From NCBI GenBank assembly GCA_019119355.1, contig DWXE01000001.1, positions 1 through 64,000 of the forward strand: 64,000 nucleotides of DNA, given 5' to 3'. The DNA is from Candidatus Eisenbergiella merdigallinarum. GTDB taxonomy: Bacteria > Bacillota > Clostridia > Lachnospirales > Lachnospiraceae. The notes under the pieces are model-generated. The model was given only the letters and a program-made list of their open reading frames with translations, searched no databases and was not told the origin of the DNA. The position numbers and the translations under genes are program-made. This document shows, piece after piece, positions 15,653-24,281 of the stretch. The stretch's first letter is position 1; every line of letters begins with the position of its first letter.

Positions 15653-18316
15653 ATGGATATTTCGCTGTCAGGGCTTTCCTGGGAACTGAAAGGATACTGG
15701 CCCTATGTGCCCATCAAGGAAAAGAGCATGGAGACCGGGCAGACGCTGCAGGGGGTGACCGACTGGATCCCGGCGAAGGTGCCCGGAGGGGTTCACTGCG
15801 ATCTCTGGCGGGCGGGCCTCATCGAGGACCCGTATTTCGGACAAAACAGTTTGAAGTGCGAGTGGGTGGAAAACCGCTGGTGGATGTACCGCACGGCCTT
15901 TCCGGGAACGCTGGACGGAACGGATCTGACAAAAGAAAGGGCTATCCTGATCTTTCAGGGGCTGGACTACGAGGCGGAGGTGTTTTTCAACGACGAAAGC
16001 TGCGGTTCCCATACGGGGATGTACACCCCCTTTGAAGTGGATCTTACGGGAAAAATCCGGGACGAAAACCGGCTGGTGGTGCTCTTAAAGGGCGTGCCGC
16101 AGGAGATGGGCCAGATCGGGTTCACCTCCCGGACGTTCACCCAGAAGAGCCGGTTCAATTATAAATGGGACTTCTCCACCAGGCTGGTGAACATCGGCAT
16201 CTGGCAGGACGTGAAGCTGCACTTAAGAAAAGAAGCCGAACTTTCGGAACTTCACATCGATACGGATTTTGCGGACGGAAAGGGAAAGATTTTCGTTTCC
16301 GCCCTGGCGGAGGATTTCCGCAAAGAAAGCGGCCGCGGGGAAAGAAAACAGGATCTGGCTGTGAAGCTGACCGTGGAAGGGCCGTATCTGTGCGAGAGCG
16401 AAGATGTGGCCGCCTTAAAGGGCATGGCGCGGGACGGGCAAAAGGCGCGCGCTGCGGCCGGTGGGGAAAAGCCTTCCGTCCGCGTCAGCCTTACGGTCCC
16501 GGTGAAAGACGGGCGGATCGACGAAACGCTGGAACTGAACGCCCCGGCCCTCTGGAATCCAAACGGATGCGGCCTGCCCTGGCTGTACGGCGTCCGCATG
16601 GAACTGACGGAAGGGACGGCCGCGGGCGGGCGGGTCCTGGACTCCATGGAGAAAAAGACGGGAATCCGTTCCCTCGCCATGGCGCAAAACGAAGGCGCTC
16701 CCGAAGGAGCCCTTCCCTATACCTTCGTGGTCAACGGCAGGAAAATCTACATCAAGGGCGTCAATATGACCCCGCTGGATCACCTGTACGGAACCGTCAC
16801 GAAGGAACAGTATTCCCATCTGGTGACCGCCATGGTCAACGCCGGGGTGAACCTGGTGCGGGTCTGGGGCGGCGGCCTCATCGAGAAGGAGGAATTTTAC
16901 GATCTGTGCGATGAGAACGGCATTCTGATCTGGCAGGAATTCATTCAGTCCAGCTCCGGCATCGACAACCTTCCGTCCCGGCGGCCGGAATTTCTGCGCC
17001 TCCTGGAGGAAACCTCCGTATGGGCGGTGAAGGAAAAGCGCAACCACGTCAGCCTGGCCGTTTACAGCGGTGGAAACGAGCTGATGGACGCGCCGGACAG
17101 GCCCTGCGGCCTGGAAAACGAAACCATCGCCATGCTGCTTGAGATCGTCAGGCGTTACGACGGCAGGCGGCCGTTTCTGCCCACCTCCGCTTCCGGCCCC
17201 AGGGAATATATTACCCGGGAAAAGGGCGTCAGCCACGACGTCCACGGCAACTGGCGCTACGAGGGAAACCCGGGGCACTATGAGCTCTACGGGCAGTCGG
17301 ACAACCTGTTCCACAGCGAATTCGGCATGGACGCGGTATCCTGCGTCAAGAGCTTAAGGAAGTTTCTGCCGGAGCGCTCCCTTAGGCCCACGCCCATGAC
17401 CGGGGATCTGACCTGGCAGCACCACGGGGAATGGTGGGGCACCTATTACCGGGACTGCGGGATCTTCGGCCCCATCGAAAAGACGCCCGAAAACCTGGAG
17501 CTGTTCGCGCGATGCAGCCAGTATATGCAGTCAGAGGGACTTCGCTTCATTCTGGAAGCGGACCGGAAACGGGCCTTTCACAACAGCGGGGTCATCATCT
17601 GGCAGCTCAACGAGCCCTGGCCCAACGCCTCCTGCACCAATCTCATCGACTGGTATCAGGAGCCCAAAACCGCGTACTATCAGACGAAGCGGGCCTATGA
17701 GCCGCGCCACGTTTCCCTGGATTACCGGAGCCTGACCCTGTCGGGGAAGACTTCCATGGACGTTTATGTGGAAAACGACGAAGCGGCCTTTTCGGGACGA
17801 ATCCGGGCGCTGGTCAGAACCCTTTCCGGAGAGACGCTGCAGGAGGAGACGCTCTTTTTGCAGGTTCCGGAAAACGGCAGCGTTTGCGCGGGAAGGGTGA
17901 CCGTCGAACCGCGGGAAGGCGAAGAGCTGATTTTCATCACCCTGTTGCTGGAAGCGGACGGGGAGACGGTTTCGGAGAATACCTATCTGTTCGGGACGAA
18001 GGAGCAGGAGGTGCTTTCGCCCCTTCGTAAAACGCCGGGGCGGGTGGAACTGGTCCGGTATTCGGCCGGGGAGCTTGCGGGCGGAAGGATGGCCCTTTCG
18101 GCGACGGTGAGAAACGCCGGGACGCGGGCGGTGCTGGACGCCGGCGCGGAGCTGGCGGGGGAAGGATACGCCCTGCTGGGAGGGGACAACGACCGCGTTC
18201 TCTTTCCGGGAGAGGAGAGGACGTTTCATTTCCTGGCGATCCCCAAACGCTGCGGCGGGTTTTCGCAGGCGCAGAATTCCGGCGGAGCGCCCGCGCTGAA
18301 GCTTCACTGGCTGTAA
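15653..18316 (+). CDS. GH2 beta-mannosidase
   Basis: The start at 15653 (MDISLSGLSWEL) gives 887 residues and follows GGGGAG by nine bases; an in-frame ATG at 15623 is an alternative. The fold is jelly-roll, Ig-like, then TIM barrel. The diagnostic barrel stretch is RVWGGGLIEKEEFYDLCDENG and WQEFIQSSSGI, typical of beta-mannosidases. The acid/base is Glu476 (SGGNELMD) and the nucleophile is Glu556 (HSEFGMDA). No signal peptide is seen. It should release beta-linked mannose, for example from the Man-beta-1,4-GlcNAc core or from beta-mannan oligomers. A second enzyme of the same family is at 53173. Confidence 0.92.
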   Translation: MDISLSGLSWELKGYWPYVPIKEKSMETGQTLQGVTDWIPAKVPGGVHCDLWRAGLIEDPYFGQNSLKCEWVENRWWMYRTAFPGTLDGTDLTKERAILIFQGLDYEAEVFFNDESCGSHTGMYTPFEVDLTGKIRDENRLVVLLKGVPQEMGQIGFTSRTFTQKSRFNYKWDFSTRLVNIGIWQDVKLHLRKEAELSELHIDTDFADGKGKIFVSALAEDFRKESGRGERKQDLAVKLTVEGPYLCESEDVAALKGMARDGQKARAAAGGEKPSVRVSLTVPVKDGRIDETLELNAPALWNPNGCGLPWLYGVRMELTEGTAAGGRVLDSMEKKTGIRSLAMAQNEGAPEGALPYTFVVNGRKIYIKGVNMTPLDHLYGTVTKEQYSHLVTAMVNAGVNLVRVWGGGLIEKEEFYDLCDENGILIWQEFIQSSSGIDNLPSRRPEFLRLLEETSVWAVKEKRNHVSLAVYSGGNELMDAPDRPCGLENETIAMLLEIVRRYDGRRPFLPTSASGPREYITREKGVSHDVHGNWRYEGNPGHYELYGQSDNLFHSEFGMDAVSCVKSLRKFLPERSLRPTPMTGDLTWQHHGEWWGTYYRDCGIFGPIEKTPENLELFARCSQYMQSEGLRFILEADRKRAFHNSGVIIWQLNEPWPNASCTNLIDWYQEPKTAYYQTKRAYEPRHVSLDYRSLTLSGKTSMDVYVENDEAAFSGRIRALVRTLSGETLQEETLFLQVPENGSVCAGRVTVEPREGEELIFITLLLEADGETVSENTYLFGTKEQEVLSPLRKTPGRVELVRYSAGELAGGRMALSATVRNAGTRAVLDAGAELAGEGYALLGGDNDRVLFPGEERTFHFLAIPKRCGGFSQAQNSGGAPALKLHWL

Positions 18317-18335
18317 CCCGGAAAGGAGAAGAAAT

Positions 18336-20648
18336 ATGGCGACCATAGCGGATCGAAGCGATTTTTCTCTGGAGCTGGAATTCACCCGGATTTACCGGGA
18401 AAACGCGGGAGTCCATCCGGCGTTAAGGGAGGCAAGGTGCCTGGCCTGGCAGCTGCCCCGGATCGTTTTGGACATCGAAGAGGACGATCTGGTGCCCGGC
18501 GGCTGCCATTACGGGGCCGTGGGATTTTCCAGCCAGATCGGCGGATTTTTGTACTATTCCCACGAAGAGAAGATCGACGAGGAGATCGAAAGGAACCAAA
18601 ACCGGCCCGACTACTGCCGAAAGCTTCGGGAAATGAAGGAGTTCTGGAAAAAGGAGGACTGCAAAACCAGGCTGCGGCAGCGCTACAGCGAAAGCCAGCT
18701 GCTGGCCCTTCCCACGGACGACTGGGAGGGGGAAAAGGCCGTCGCCTATCCCCTGTACCGGATCGCCGGCGGGATCCTGGACTTCAAAAAGCTGCTGACC
18801 CTGGGGCTGCCCGGGCTGTACGCCCTGATCGAAGAGAAGAAACAGAGCGCGGTTTCCGGCGGCGGGGCGGATCTGGTCTACGCCGGGATGCTGCTGTGCC
18901 TGGATACGCTCAGGGAAGTGATCGGCCTGTACCGGAAGCGGGCCGGGGAACGGGCAAAGGAGATTTCGGGCCGGGAGCGGACGCTGGAAAACGAAGCGGC
19001 CTTCCGGAGGATGAAGGCGGTGGAAGGGGCCATGGATTCCATCCTGACAAAACGGCCGGCCCATCTGCTGGAGGCGGTGGAGCTGTTCTGGATGTATGTG
19101 CTGGTGTCGGAGGTGCGAAACTACGGCAGGATCGACGACTATCTGGGGACGTTTTACGCCGACGACATCGACAGCGGCTATCTGACCGGGGAGCAGGCCG
19201 ACGGCATCGTGCGAAAGCTCTGGGAGCGGATGGCGAAACGGCGCACCATCACCGATGGCAGGGTGTTCGTGGGCGGCCGGGGCAGACAGGACGAAGCGAA
19301 GGCGGACCGGTTCGCGAAAGTCTGCATTCAGGCCACCAGGGAGCTGAAGAACCCGGATCCCCAGCTATCGCTGCGGTTCTATAAAGGGATGGATCCGGAA
19401 CTTCTGGATCTGGCCTACGACGCCATCGGGGAAGGCTGCACCTATCCGGTTTTGTATAACGACGACTGCATCGTCCGGGACGTGTGTCACGCCTTCGGGC
19501 TGCCGGAGGAGACGGCGGTTTCCTACGTGCCCTACGGCTGCGGGGAATACGTCATCGACCACCAGAGCTTCGGAACCCCCAGCGGCGTGATCAACCTGAT
19601 GAAGGGTCTGGAGCTGTTTCTGGACGCCGTAACGGAGAGCAAAAACCCGGATGCGGAATATCTGCAGGGCGAAGCCGGGAAGGAACGGATGGAGCGGCTG
19701 AAGGAGGCCGCGGGCCTGTCCCGGACGGCAAAGGATTACAGAAGCTTCGACGATTTTTACGGGGACTATCGGAAATGGATCGCCTTCCACATCGAAGCGC
19801 TGGCGCAGCAGGAGAAGATGGAGTACGATTTCGCCGGAGAGGTGTGCGGCCTTTCCTGGCTGTCCATGCTCTACGACGACTGCATCGACCGGGGCAGGGG
19901 GCTGTTTTCCGGCGGGATCCGCTATCTGGGAGGCACCATGGAGAGCTACGGCAACGTCAACGCGGCCGACAGCCTCACCGCCATCAAAAAGCTGGTGTTC
20001 GAAGAGGGAAAAACGGATCTGAACGCCCTGACGGCGGCGCTGAAGGCCGATTTTGGCGGCGATCCCCTCTTGTGGAAACAGGCGAAACGCTGCCCCAAAT
20101 TCGGGAACGACGAAGAGGAGCCCGACGGGATGCTGCGGTCCTTGCACCGGTTCGTCTGCAACACAGCGGCCGCTCAGGCGAAAAAGGTGGGGCTGGACAC
20201 GTATCTGACCGTGGTGATCAACAACAGCGCCAACACCACCCTGGGCCTTTTGACCGGGGCCGGGGCGGACGGCAGAAGGGCCTATACGGCCATGGCCAAC
20301 GCCAACAGCCCCCAGGCCGGAGCGGATACCAAAGGCGTGACGGCCGTCCTCAACTCCATGCTGAAGGCGGATACCGACATTCACGCGGGAGCGGTACAAA
20401 ACGTGAAGTTTTCCAAAGATACGTTTCAGAACCATCGGGATGCGGCCAGAGGGGCCATGGAGTCCTATTTCGACCGCGGGGGAGCCCAGCTCATGGTCAC
20501 GGTGGTGGGGCGGCAGGATCTGGAAAACGCCATGGAACGGCCGCAGGACTATACCGGCCTTCTGGTGCGGGTGGGCGGATTTTCCGCCCGGTTCGTGGAG
20601 CTTTCGCCGGAAGTGCAAAAGGATATCTTAAGCCGCACCTGTTACTAG
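18336..20648 (+). CDS. Glycyl radical enzyme of uncertain reaction (PFL-like/dehydratase family)
   Basis: This 770-residue protein has the architecture of a glycyl radical enzyme. The radical loop near the C-terminus is VRVGGFSARF, with the predicted radical at Gly748, 22 residues from the end. The thiyl cysteine is Cys402 in VPYGCGEYV, followed by Glu404. Known eliminating members (glycerol, diol and hydroxyproline dehydratases, choline lyase) have Gly-Cys-Val-Glu here, whereas pyruvate formate-lyase has Cys-Cys. The Cys-x-Glu layout therefore favours a dehydratase/lyase over a formate-lyase, with a Val-to-Gly change. The activase gene follows after 11 bases. Its position among mannosidases and sugar kinases suggests a sugar-derived or polyol substrate. 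The exact reaction is unknown, and the protein needs anaerobic conditions. Confidence 0.88.
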   Translation: MATIADRSDFSLELEFTRIYRENAGVHPALREARCLAWQLPRIVLDIEEDDLVPGGCHYGAVGFSSQIGGFLYYSHEEKIDEEIERNQNRPDYCRKLREMKEFWKKEDCKTRLRQRYSESQLLALPTDDWEGEKAVAYPLYRIAGGILDFKKLLTLGLPGLYALIEEKKQSAVSGGGADLVYAGMLLCLDTLREVIGLYRKRAGERAKEISGRERTLENEAAFRRMKAVEGAMDSILTKRPAHLLEAVELFWMYVLVSEVRNYGRIDDYLGTFYADDIDSGYLTGEQADGIVRKLWERMAKRRTITDGRVFVGGRGRQDEAKADRFAKVCIQATRELKNPDPQLSLRFYKGMDPELLDLAYDAIGEGCTYPVLYNDDCIVRDVCHAFGLPEETAVSYVPYGCGEYVIDHQSFGTPSGVINLMKGLELFLDAVTESKNPDAEYLQGEAGKERMERLKEAAGLSRTAKDYRSFDDFYGDYRKWIAFHIEALAQQEKMEYDFAGEVCGLSWLSMLYDDCIDRGRGLFSGGIRYLGGTMESYGNVNAADSLTAIKKLVFEEGKTDLNALTAALKADFGGDPLLWKQAKRCPKFGNDEEEPDGMLRSLHRFVCNTAAAQAKKVGLDTYLTVVINNSANTTLGLLTGAGADGRRAYTAMANANSPQAGADTKGVTAVLNSMLKADTDIHAGAVQNVKFSKDTFQNHRDAARGAMESYFDRGGAQLMVTVVGRQDLENAMERPQDYTGLLVRVGGFSARFVELSPEVQKDILSRTCY

Positions 20649-20659
20649 AGGAGACGAAG

Positions 20660-21598
20660 ATGGCGGAAACGGGAAACATTTTTTCCATCCAGCGGTTCTC
20701 GATCCACGACGGACCGGGAATCCGCACCAGCATCTTCTTTCAGGGCTGTCCGCTGCGCTGCGCGTGGTGCCACAACCCGGAGAGCTGGCAGGCTGCCGGG
20801 CCGGTGCTGCAGTTTCTGAAGGCGGAGTGCATCGGCTGTATGGCGTGCGGGAAGGTCTGTCCAAACGGCGTCCACCGCTTTGAAAACGGCGTCCATGTGA
20901 TGGATAAAAGCCGCTGTACGGGCTGTATGGCCTGCGCGGACGCCTGTCCCGCGGACGCCTTAAGGGCGCTGGGCCGGCGGATGAGCGCGGAGCAGGTGCT
21001 GGAAGAAGCGCTGCGGGACGCGCCCTATTACAAAGAGGAAGGGGGCGTGACTTTGTCCGGCGGGGAGCCCCTTTTGCAGGCGAAGTTCGCGGCGAAGGTG
21101 CTGGAAGGCTGCAAAAAAGCCGGGATTTCCACCTGCGTGGAGACGGCGGGGTTCGTGCCCTGGGAAGCCTTTGAACGGGTGCGGGAGCTGACGGACCTGT
21201 TTTTATTCGATTATAAGCTGGACAGCCAGGAGCAGATGGACCGCTGCACCGGCGGAAACCGGGAGACGATCCTGGACAATCTCAAAAAGCTGGCGGCGTC
21301 CGGAGCGGCCATCGTCCTGCGCTGCCCCATCGTCCCCGGCATCAACGACGCGGACGGCCACTTTTCGGCCATCGCCGCCCTGGCGGAGGAATGCGGCATT
21401 TCGGAGGTGGAGCTGATGCCCTATCACAGCTGGGGAGAACCCAAGTGGGAGCAGGTGGGCAGGCCCTACGGCCTGTCCGGATTAAAGACCGTCTCCGAAG
21501 AGGAGGCCGCCGCATACCGCGCCCGTCTGAACCGGGCGATGGAACTGGAACAAAAAAGACGGAAACAGAGGAAAACAGAAGAGGAATGGAAACCATGA
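20660..21598 (+). CDS. Glycyl radical enzyme activating protein (radical SAM)
   Basis: The protein is 312 residues, starting at the ATG six bases after GAGGAGA. The radical SAM motif CPLRCAWC (Cys30, Cys34, Cys37) follows the activase signature IHDGPGIRTSIFFQGC. It carries two inserted ferredoxin-type 4Fe-4S motifs (Cys57/60/63/67 and Cys86/89/92/96), as in activases of dehydratase-type glycyl radical enzymes rather than the short PFL activase. GGVTLSGGEPLLQ is the conserved SAM-binding segment. It should use SAM to generate the radical on Gly748 of the preceding enzyme. The stop overlaps the next gene by ATGA. Confidence 0.92.
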   Translation: MAETGNIFSIQRFSIHDGPGIRTSIFFQGCPLRCAWCHNPESWQAAGPVLQFLKAECIGCMACGKVCPNGVHRFENGVHVMDKSRCTGCMACADACPADALRALGRRMSAEQVLEEALRDAPYYKEEGGVTLSGGEPLLQAKFAAKVLEGCKKAGISTCVETAGFVPWEAFERVRELTDLFLFDYKLDSQEQMDRCTGGNRETILDNLKKLAASGAAIVLRCPIVPGINDADGHFSAIAALAEECGISEVELMPYHSWGEPKWEQVGRPYGLSGLKTVSEEEAAAYRARLNRAMELEQKRRKQRKTEEEWKP

Positions 21599-23655
21599 GA
21601 CTGGAAGGAAACAGCGCGAAAATCATTCTGAACAGACAAAAGAGCGGGAAGCAGGAGCTGGAGGCAGTCCGCGGGGAAAAAGGAGCGTTTGAGGCGCAGG
21701 CGGAGGGCGTATCCGCCGGGCTTTGGCTGGAAGAGACAAATGGCTGCGTCCTGGGACGGGTGAAGGTATCCTTAAAAAACGAGTCCTGCCGGGAAAACGA
21801 CAACCTGGCCCTGACGAATCCGGTGACGGTGTGTATGGAAACGGCCCGGCAGCCCCTTCGCATGACGGCCCTGTATCTGCACCGGGACTGGTGGACCCGC
21901 CCCGCCTTCGTGACGAAGTGGGAGGAGCTGCCGGAGAGAACCCAGTGCGTTTACCTGGAATACGAGGACGGTTACGGCTGCCTGATGATGCTGGCCGGAA
22001 CGGAATTTAAGGCCAACGCCGTGGGGCTGGAAGCGGGAAAGCTGTGCATCGTTCTCAACGCTTACCGGGGCGGGCAGTCCTGCGCGGACGAGCCGGTCTT
22101 CGTCTGGGCCATGGGCGGCAGCGTCTATGAGGCGGTCCACGCCTGCGCCCTGGCGGCGGCCGGGGAAACCGGAGCGGTTTTAAAGGAGAACAAGGAGTAC
22201 CCGCCCATGTTCGACTATCTGGGCTGGTGCAGCTGGGACGCCTTCTATACCGATATCTGCGAGGAAAAGGTGCGGGCGAAGGCGGCGGAGCTGAAGGAAA
22301 AGGACGTTCCCATCCGCTGGATGCTCCTGGACGACGGCTGGCAGTCCGTGCGGGATCAGAGGATGTACGATCTGATGCCGGACCGGGAGAAGTTCCCGGA
22401 AGGGTTTGCGAACATGATCCGGGAGATCAAAGACGGCAGCAGCGTGGATTACGTGGGGGTCTGGCACGCCCTGGGCGGCTACTGGGGCGGCATCGAACCC
22501 GGCAGCCGGGCGCATATGCAGGAGGCGGACTGCCTGTATGAGACGGTTTCCGGCAAGGTGCTCCCTTACCCGGACGCGAAGAAGGGCTACGGCTTTTACC
22601 GGGACTGGTATGAAAAACTGCGGCGGGAAGGGATCGATTTCGTCAAGGTGGACGGGCAGAGCGCCGTCAAAAACTACTATGAAAACGAGATTTCCGTATG
22701 CCGGGCGGCCCGGGAGACTCATAAGGCGCTGGAAGGAGCCGCGGGGGCCTATATGGGGGGACGGCTGATCAACTGCATGGGCATGGCCATGGAGAACGTG
22801 CTGGGACGCCAGGGCTCCGCCGTAAGCCGCAACAGCGACGATTTCCTCCCCAACGAGCCGGAAGGATTTGCGGAGCACCTGCTGCAAAACGCCTATAACG
22901 CGGTGTACCACGACGAATTTTACTACTGCGACTGGGATATGTTCTGGACTTATCATCCGGACGCGAAAAAACACGCCCTGCTGCGGGCGGTGAGCGGCGG
23001 CCCTGTGTATTTCAGCGACCGGATCGGGGACACCGACCGGGCGGCCGTTCTGCCGCTGATCGCGAAGGACGGCAGGCTTTTGCGGATGGACCGGGCTGCG
23101 AAGCCTTCCCCGGACAGCCTGTTTGCGGATCCCACAAAGGACGGCCTCATCAAGATGACCAATACGGCGACCTGCGGTCTGGACGGCCTTTCGGGCGGCG
23201 CGGTGGCGGTCTACAACCTGAGCAAAAAGGCGGGTTCCGGGACGGTTTCCGCCGGGGACGTCTACGATCTGCCCGCAGGCGAATATTATTGCTATGACTG
23301 GAACGCGGGCAAAGGACGGCTGCTTCGGGAAGGGGAAAGCCTTCCGGTGAGCCTGGAAGCGGACGGCTTCGCCCTGTATCTGCTGATTCCCGTACAGGAC
23401 GGGCGGGCGCTTGTGGGCCTGACGGAAAAATACGTCTCCTTCCTGGGAATCCGGCATGCCGCCGGGACAAAAAAGGGATTCTGGGCGGCCGCAAAGGAAG
23501 AGGGAACCTTCGCCTTCTACAGCCAGAGGGGCGTGAAGCGCTGCCTGGTGAACGGAAAGGATGTGACCGGTTCGCTGCAGGAAGCGGACGGGCTGTATCG
23601 GATCAGCTGTCCGGAAGAAGGCGAATCCATGATTCTGGTGGAAGAGGAGGAATGA
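21595..23655 (+). CDS. GH36-type alpha-galactosidase / raffinose-synthase-like (Sip1) glycosidase
   Basis: The start at 21595 gives 686 residues with an ATGA overlap to the activase gene. The (beta/alpha)8 barrel shows LGWCSWDAFYTDI and LDDGWQS. The nucleophile is Asp353 in FVKVDGQ, and RNSDDF (Asp415/416) holds the acid/base. These are features of the raffinose synthase/Sip1 branch of GH36. Bacterial and archaeal members of this branch are alpha-galactosidases rather than plant-type transferases. No signal peptide is seen, so it should remove alpha-galactose (or a related sugar) from imported oligosaccharides. Specificity is family inference only. Confidence 0.82.
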   Translation: MRLEGNSAKIILNRQKSGKQELEAVRGEKGAFEAQAEGVSAGLWLEETNGCVLGRVKVSLKNESCRENDNLALTNPVTVCMETARQPLRMTALYLHRDWWTRPAFVTKWEELPERTQCVYLEYEDGYGCLMMLAGTEFKANAVGLEAGKLCIVLNAYRGGQSCADEPVFVWAMGGSVYEAVHACALAAAGETGAVLKENKEYPPMFDYLGWCSWDAFYTDICEEKVRAKAAELKEKDVPIRWMLLDDGWQSVRDQRMYDLMPDREKFPEGFANMIREIKDGSSVDYVGVWHALGGYWGGIEPGSRAHMQEADCLYETVSGKVLPYPDAKKGYGFYRDWYEKLRREGIDFVKVDGQSAVKNYYENEISVCRAARETHKALEGAAGAYMGGRLINCMGMAMENVLGRQGSAVSRNSDDFLPNEPEGFAEHLLQNAYNAVYHDEFYYCDWDMFWTYHPDAKKHALLRAVSGGPVYFSDRIGDTDRAAVLPLIAKDGRLLRMDRAAKPSPDSLFADPTKDGLIKMTNTATCGLDGLSGGAVAVYNLSKKAGSGTVSAGDVYDLPAGEYYCYDWNAGKGRLLREGESLPVSLEADGFALYLLIPVQDGRALVGLTEKYVSFLGIRHAAGTKKGFWAAAKEEGTFAFYSQRGVKRCLVNGKDVTGSLQEADGLYRISCPEEGESMILVEEEE

Positions 23656-23661
23656 GACGCC

Positions 23662-24255
23662 ATGTACGAAGAGCAGAAAAGGGAACTGGTTCGGATCTGC
23701 CATCTCCTATATGAAAAAAATCTGGTGACTGCGGCGGACGGAAACGTCAGCGTCCGGGTTTCTGAGGAGCACATCCTGCTCACCCCTTCCGGAAAGAGCA
23801 AGGGTTTCGTGGAGGAAGGGGATATCCTGGTGCTGGATCTGGAGGGCCATCTGGCGGAAGGGGCCGGCAAGCCCAGCCGGGAATACCCCATGCACAGGGC
23901 GGTGTACGAAGAACGGCCGGAGGCTGGAGCCGTGGTCCACACCCATCCGGTCTTTGCCACGGCCTTTGCCATGGCGGGGAAAACGGTTCCGGACCGCTAT
24001 CTGATCGAGACGAAAGTGGCCCTAAAGGGGATCGCCCTGGCCGGTTACGCCGCTCCGGGCAGCGATGCGCTGGCGGAGCAGGTGCGGAAAGTGGCGGCGG
24101 GCAACGATGCGATTTTGCTGCAAAATCACGGGGCGCTCACCGTGGGACACGACCTGATGGACGCTTTTTTAAAGATGGAAGTGCTGGAATGCGTGGCGAA
24201 GACCATCATCATGTCCCGCCTGGTGGGGGACCCGGTGGCCATCCCGGAAGAGTAG
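23662..24255 (+). CDS. Class II aldolase/adducin family protein (FucA-like)
   Basis: The 197-residue protein has the features of zinc class II aldolases of the L-fuculose-1-phosphate/ribulose-4-epimerase family. They are AADGNVSVRV, the phosphate-binding LTPSGKSKG, catalytic Glu74 in PSREYPMHR, and zinc ligands His93 and His95 in VVHTHP and His156 in LQNHGALTVG. It could cleave fuculose- or rhamnulose-1-phosphate. Alternatively it could be an OtnC-type 3-oxo-tetronate-4-phosphate decarboxylase, which would fit the four-carbon-acid kinase at 9461. It lies between two GH36 genes, seven bases after the first. Confidence 0.83.
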   Translation: MYEEQKRELVRICHLLYEKNLVTAADGNVSVRVSEEHILLTPSGKSKGFVEEGDILVLDLEGHLAEGAGKPSREYPMHRAVYEERPEAGAVVHTHPVFATAFAMAGKTVPDRYLIETKVALKGIALAGYAAPGSDALAEQVRKVAAGNDAILLQNHGALTVGHDLMDAFLKMEVLECVAKTIIMSRLVGDPVAIPEE

Positions 24256-24281
24256 AGGAGAAAATTTGAGGAGGAAACGTT

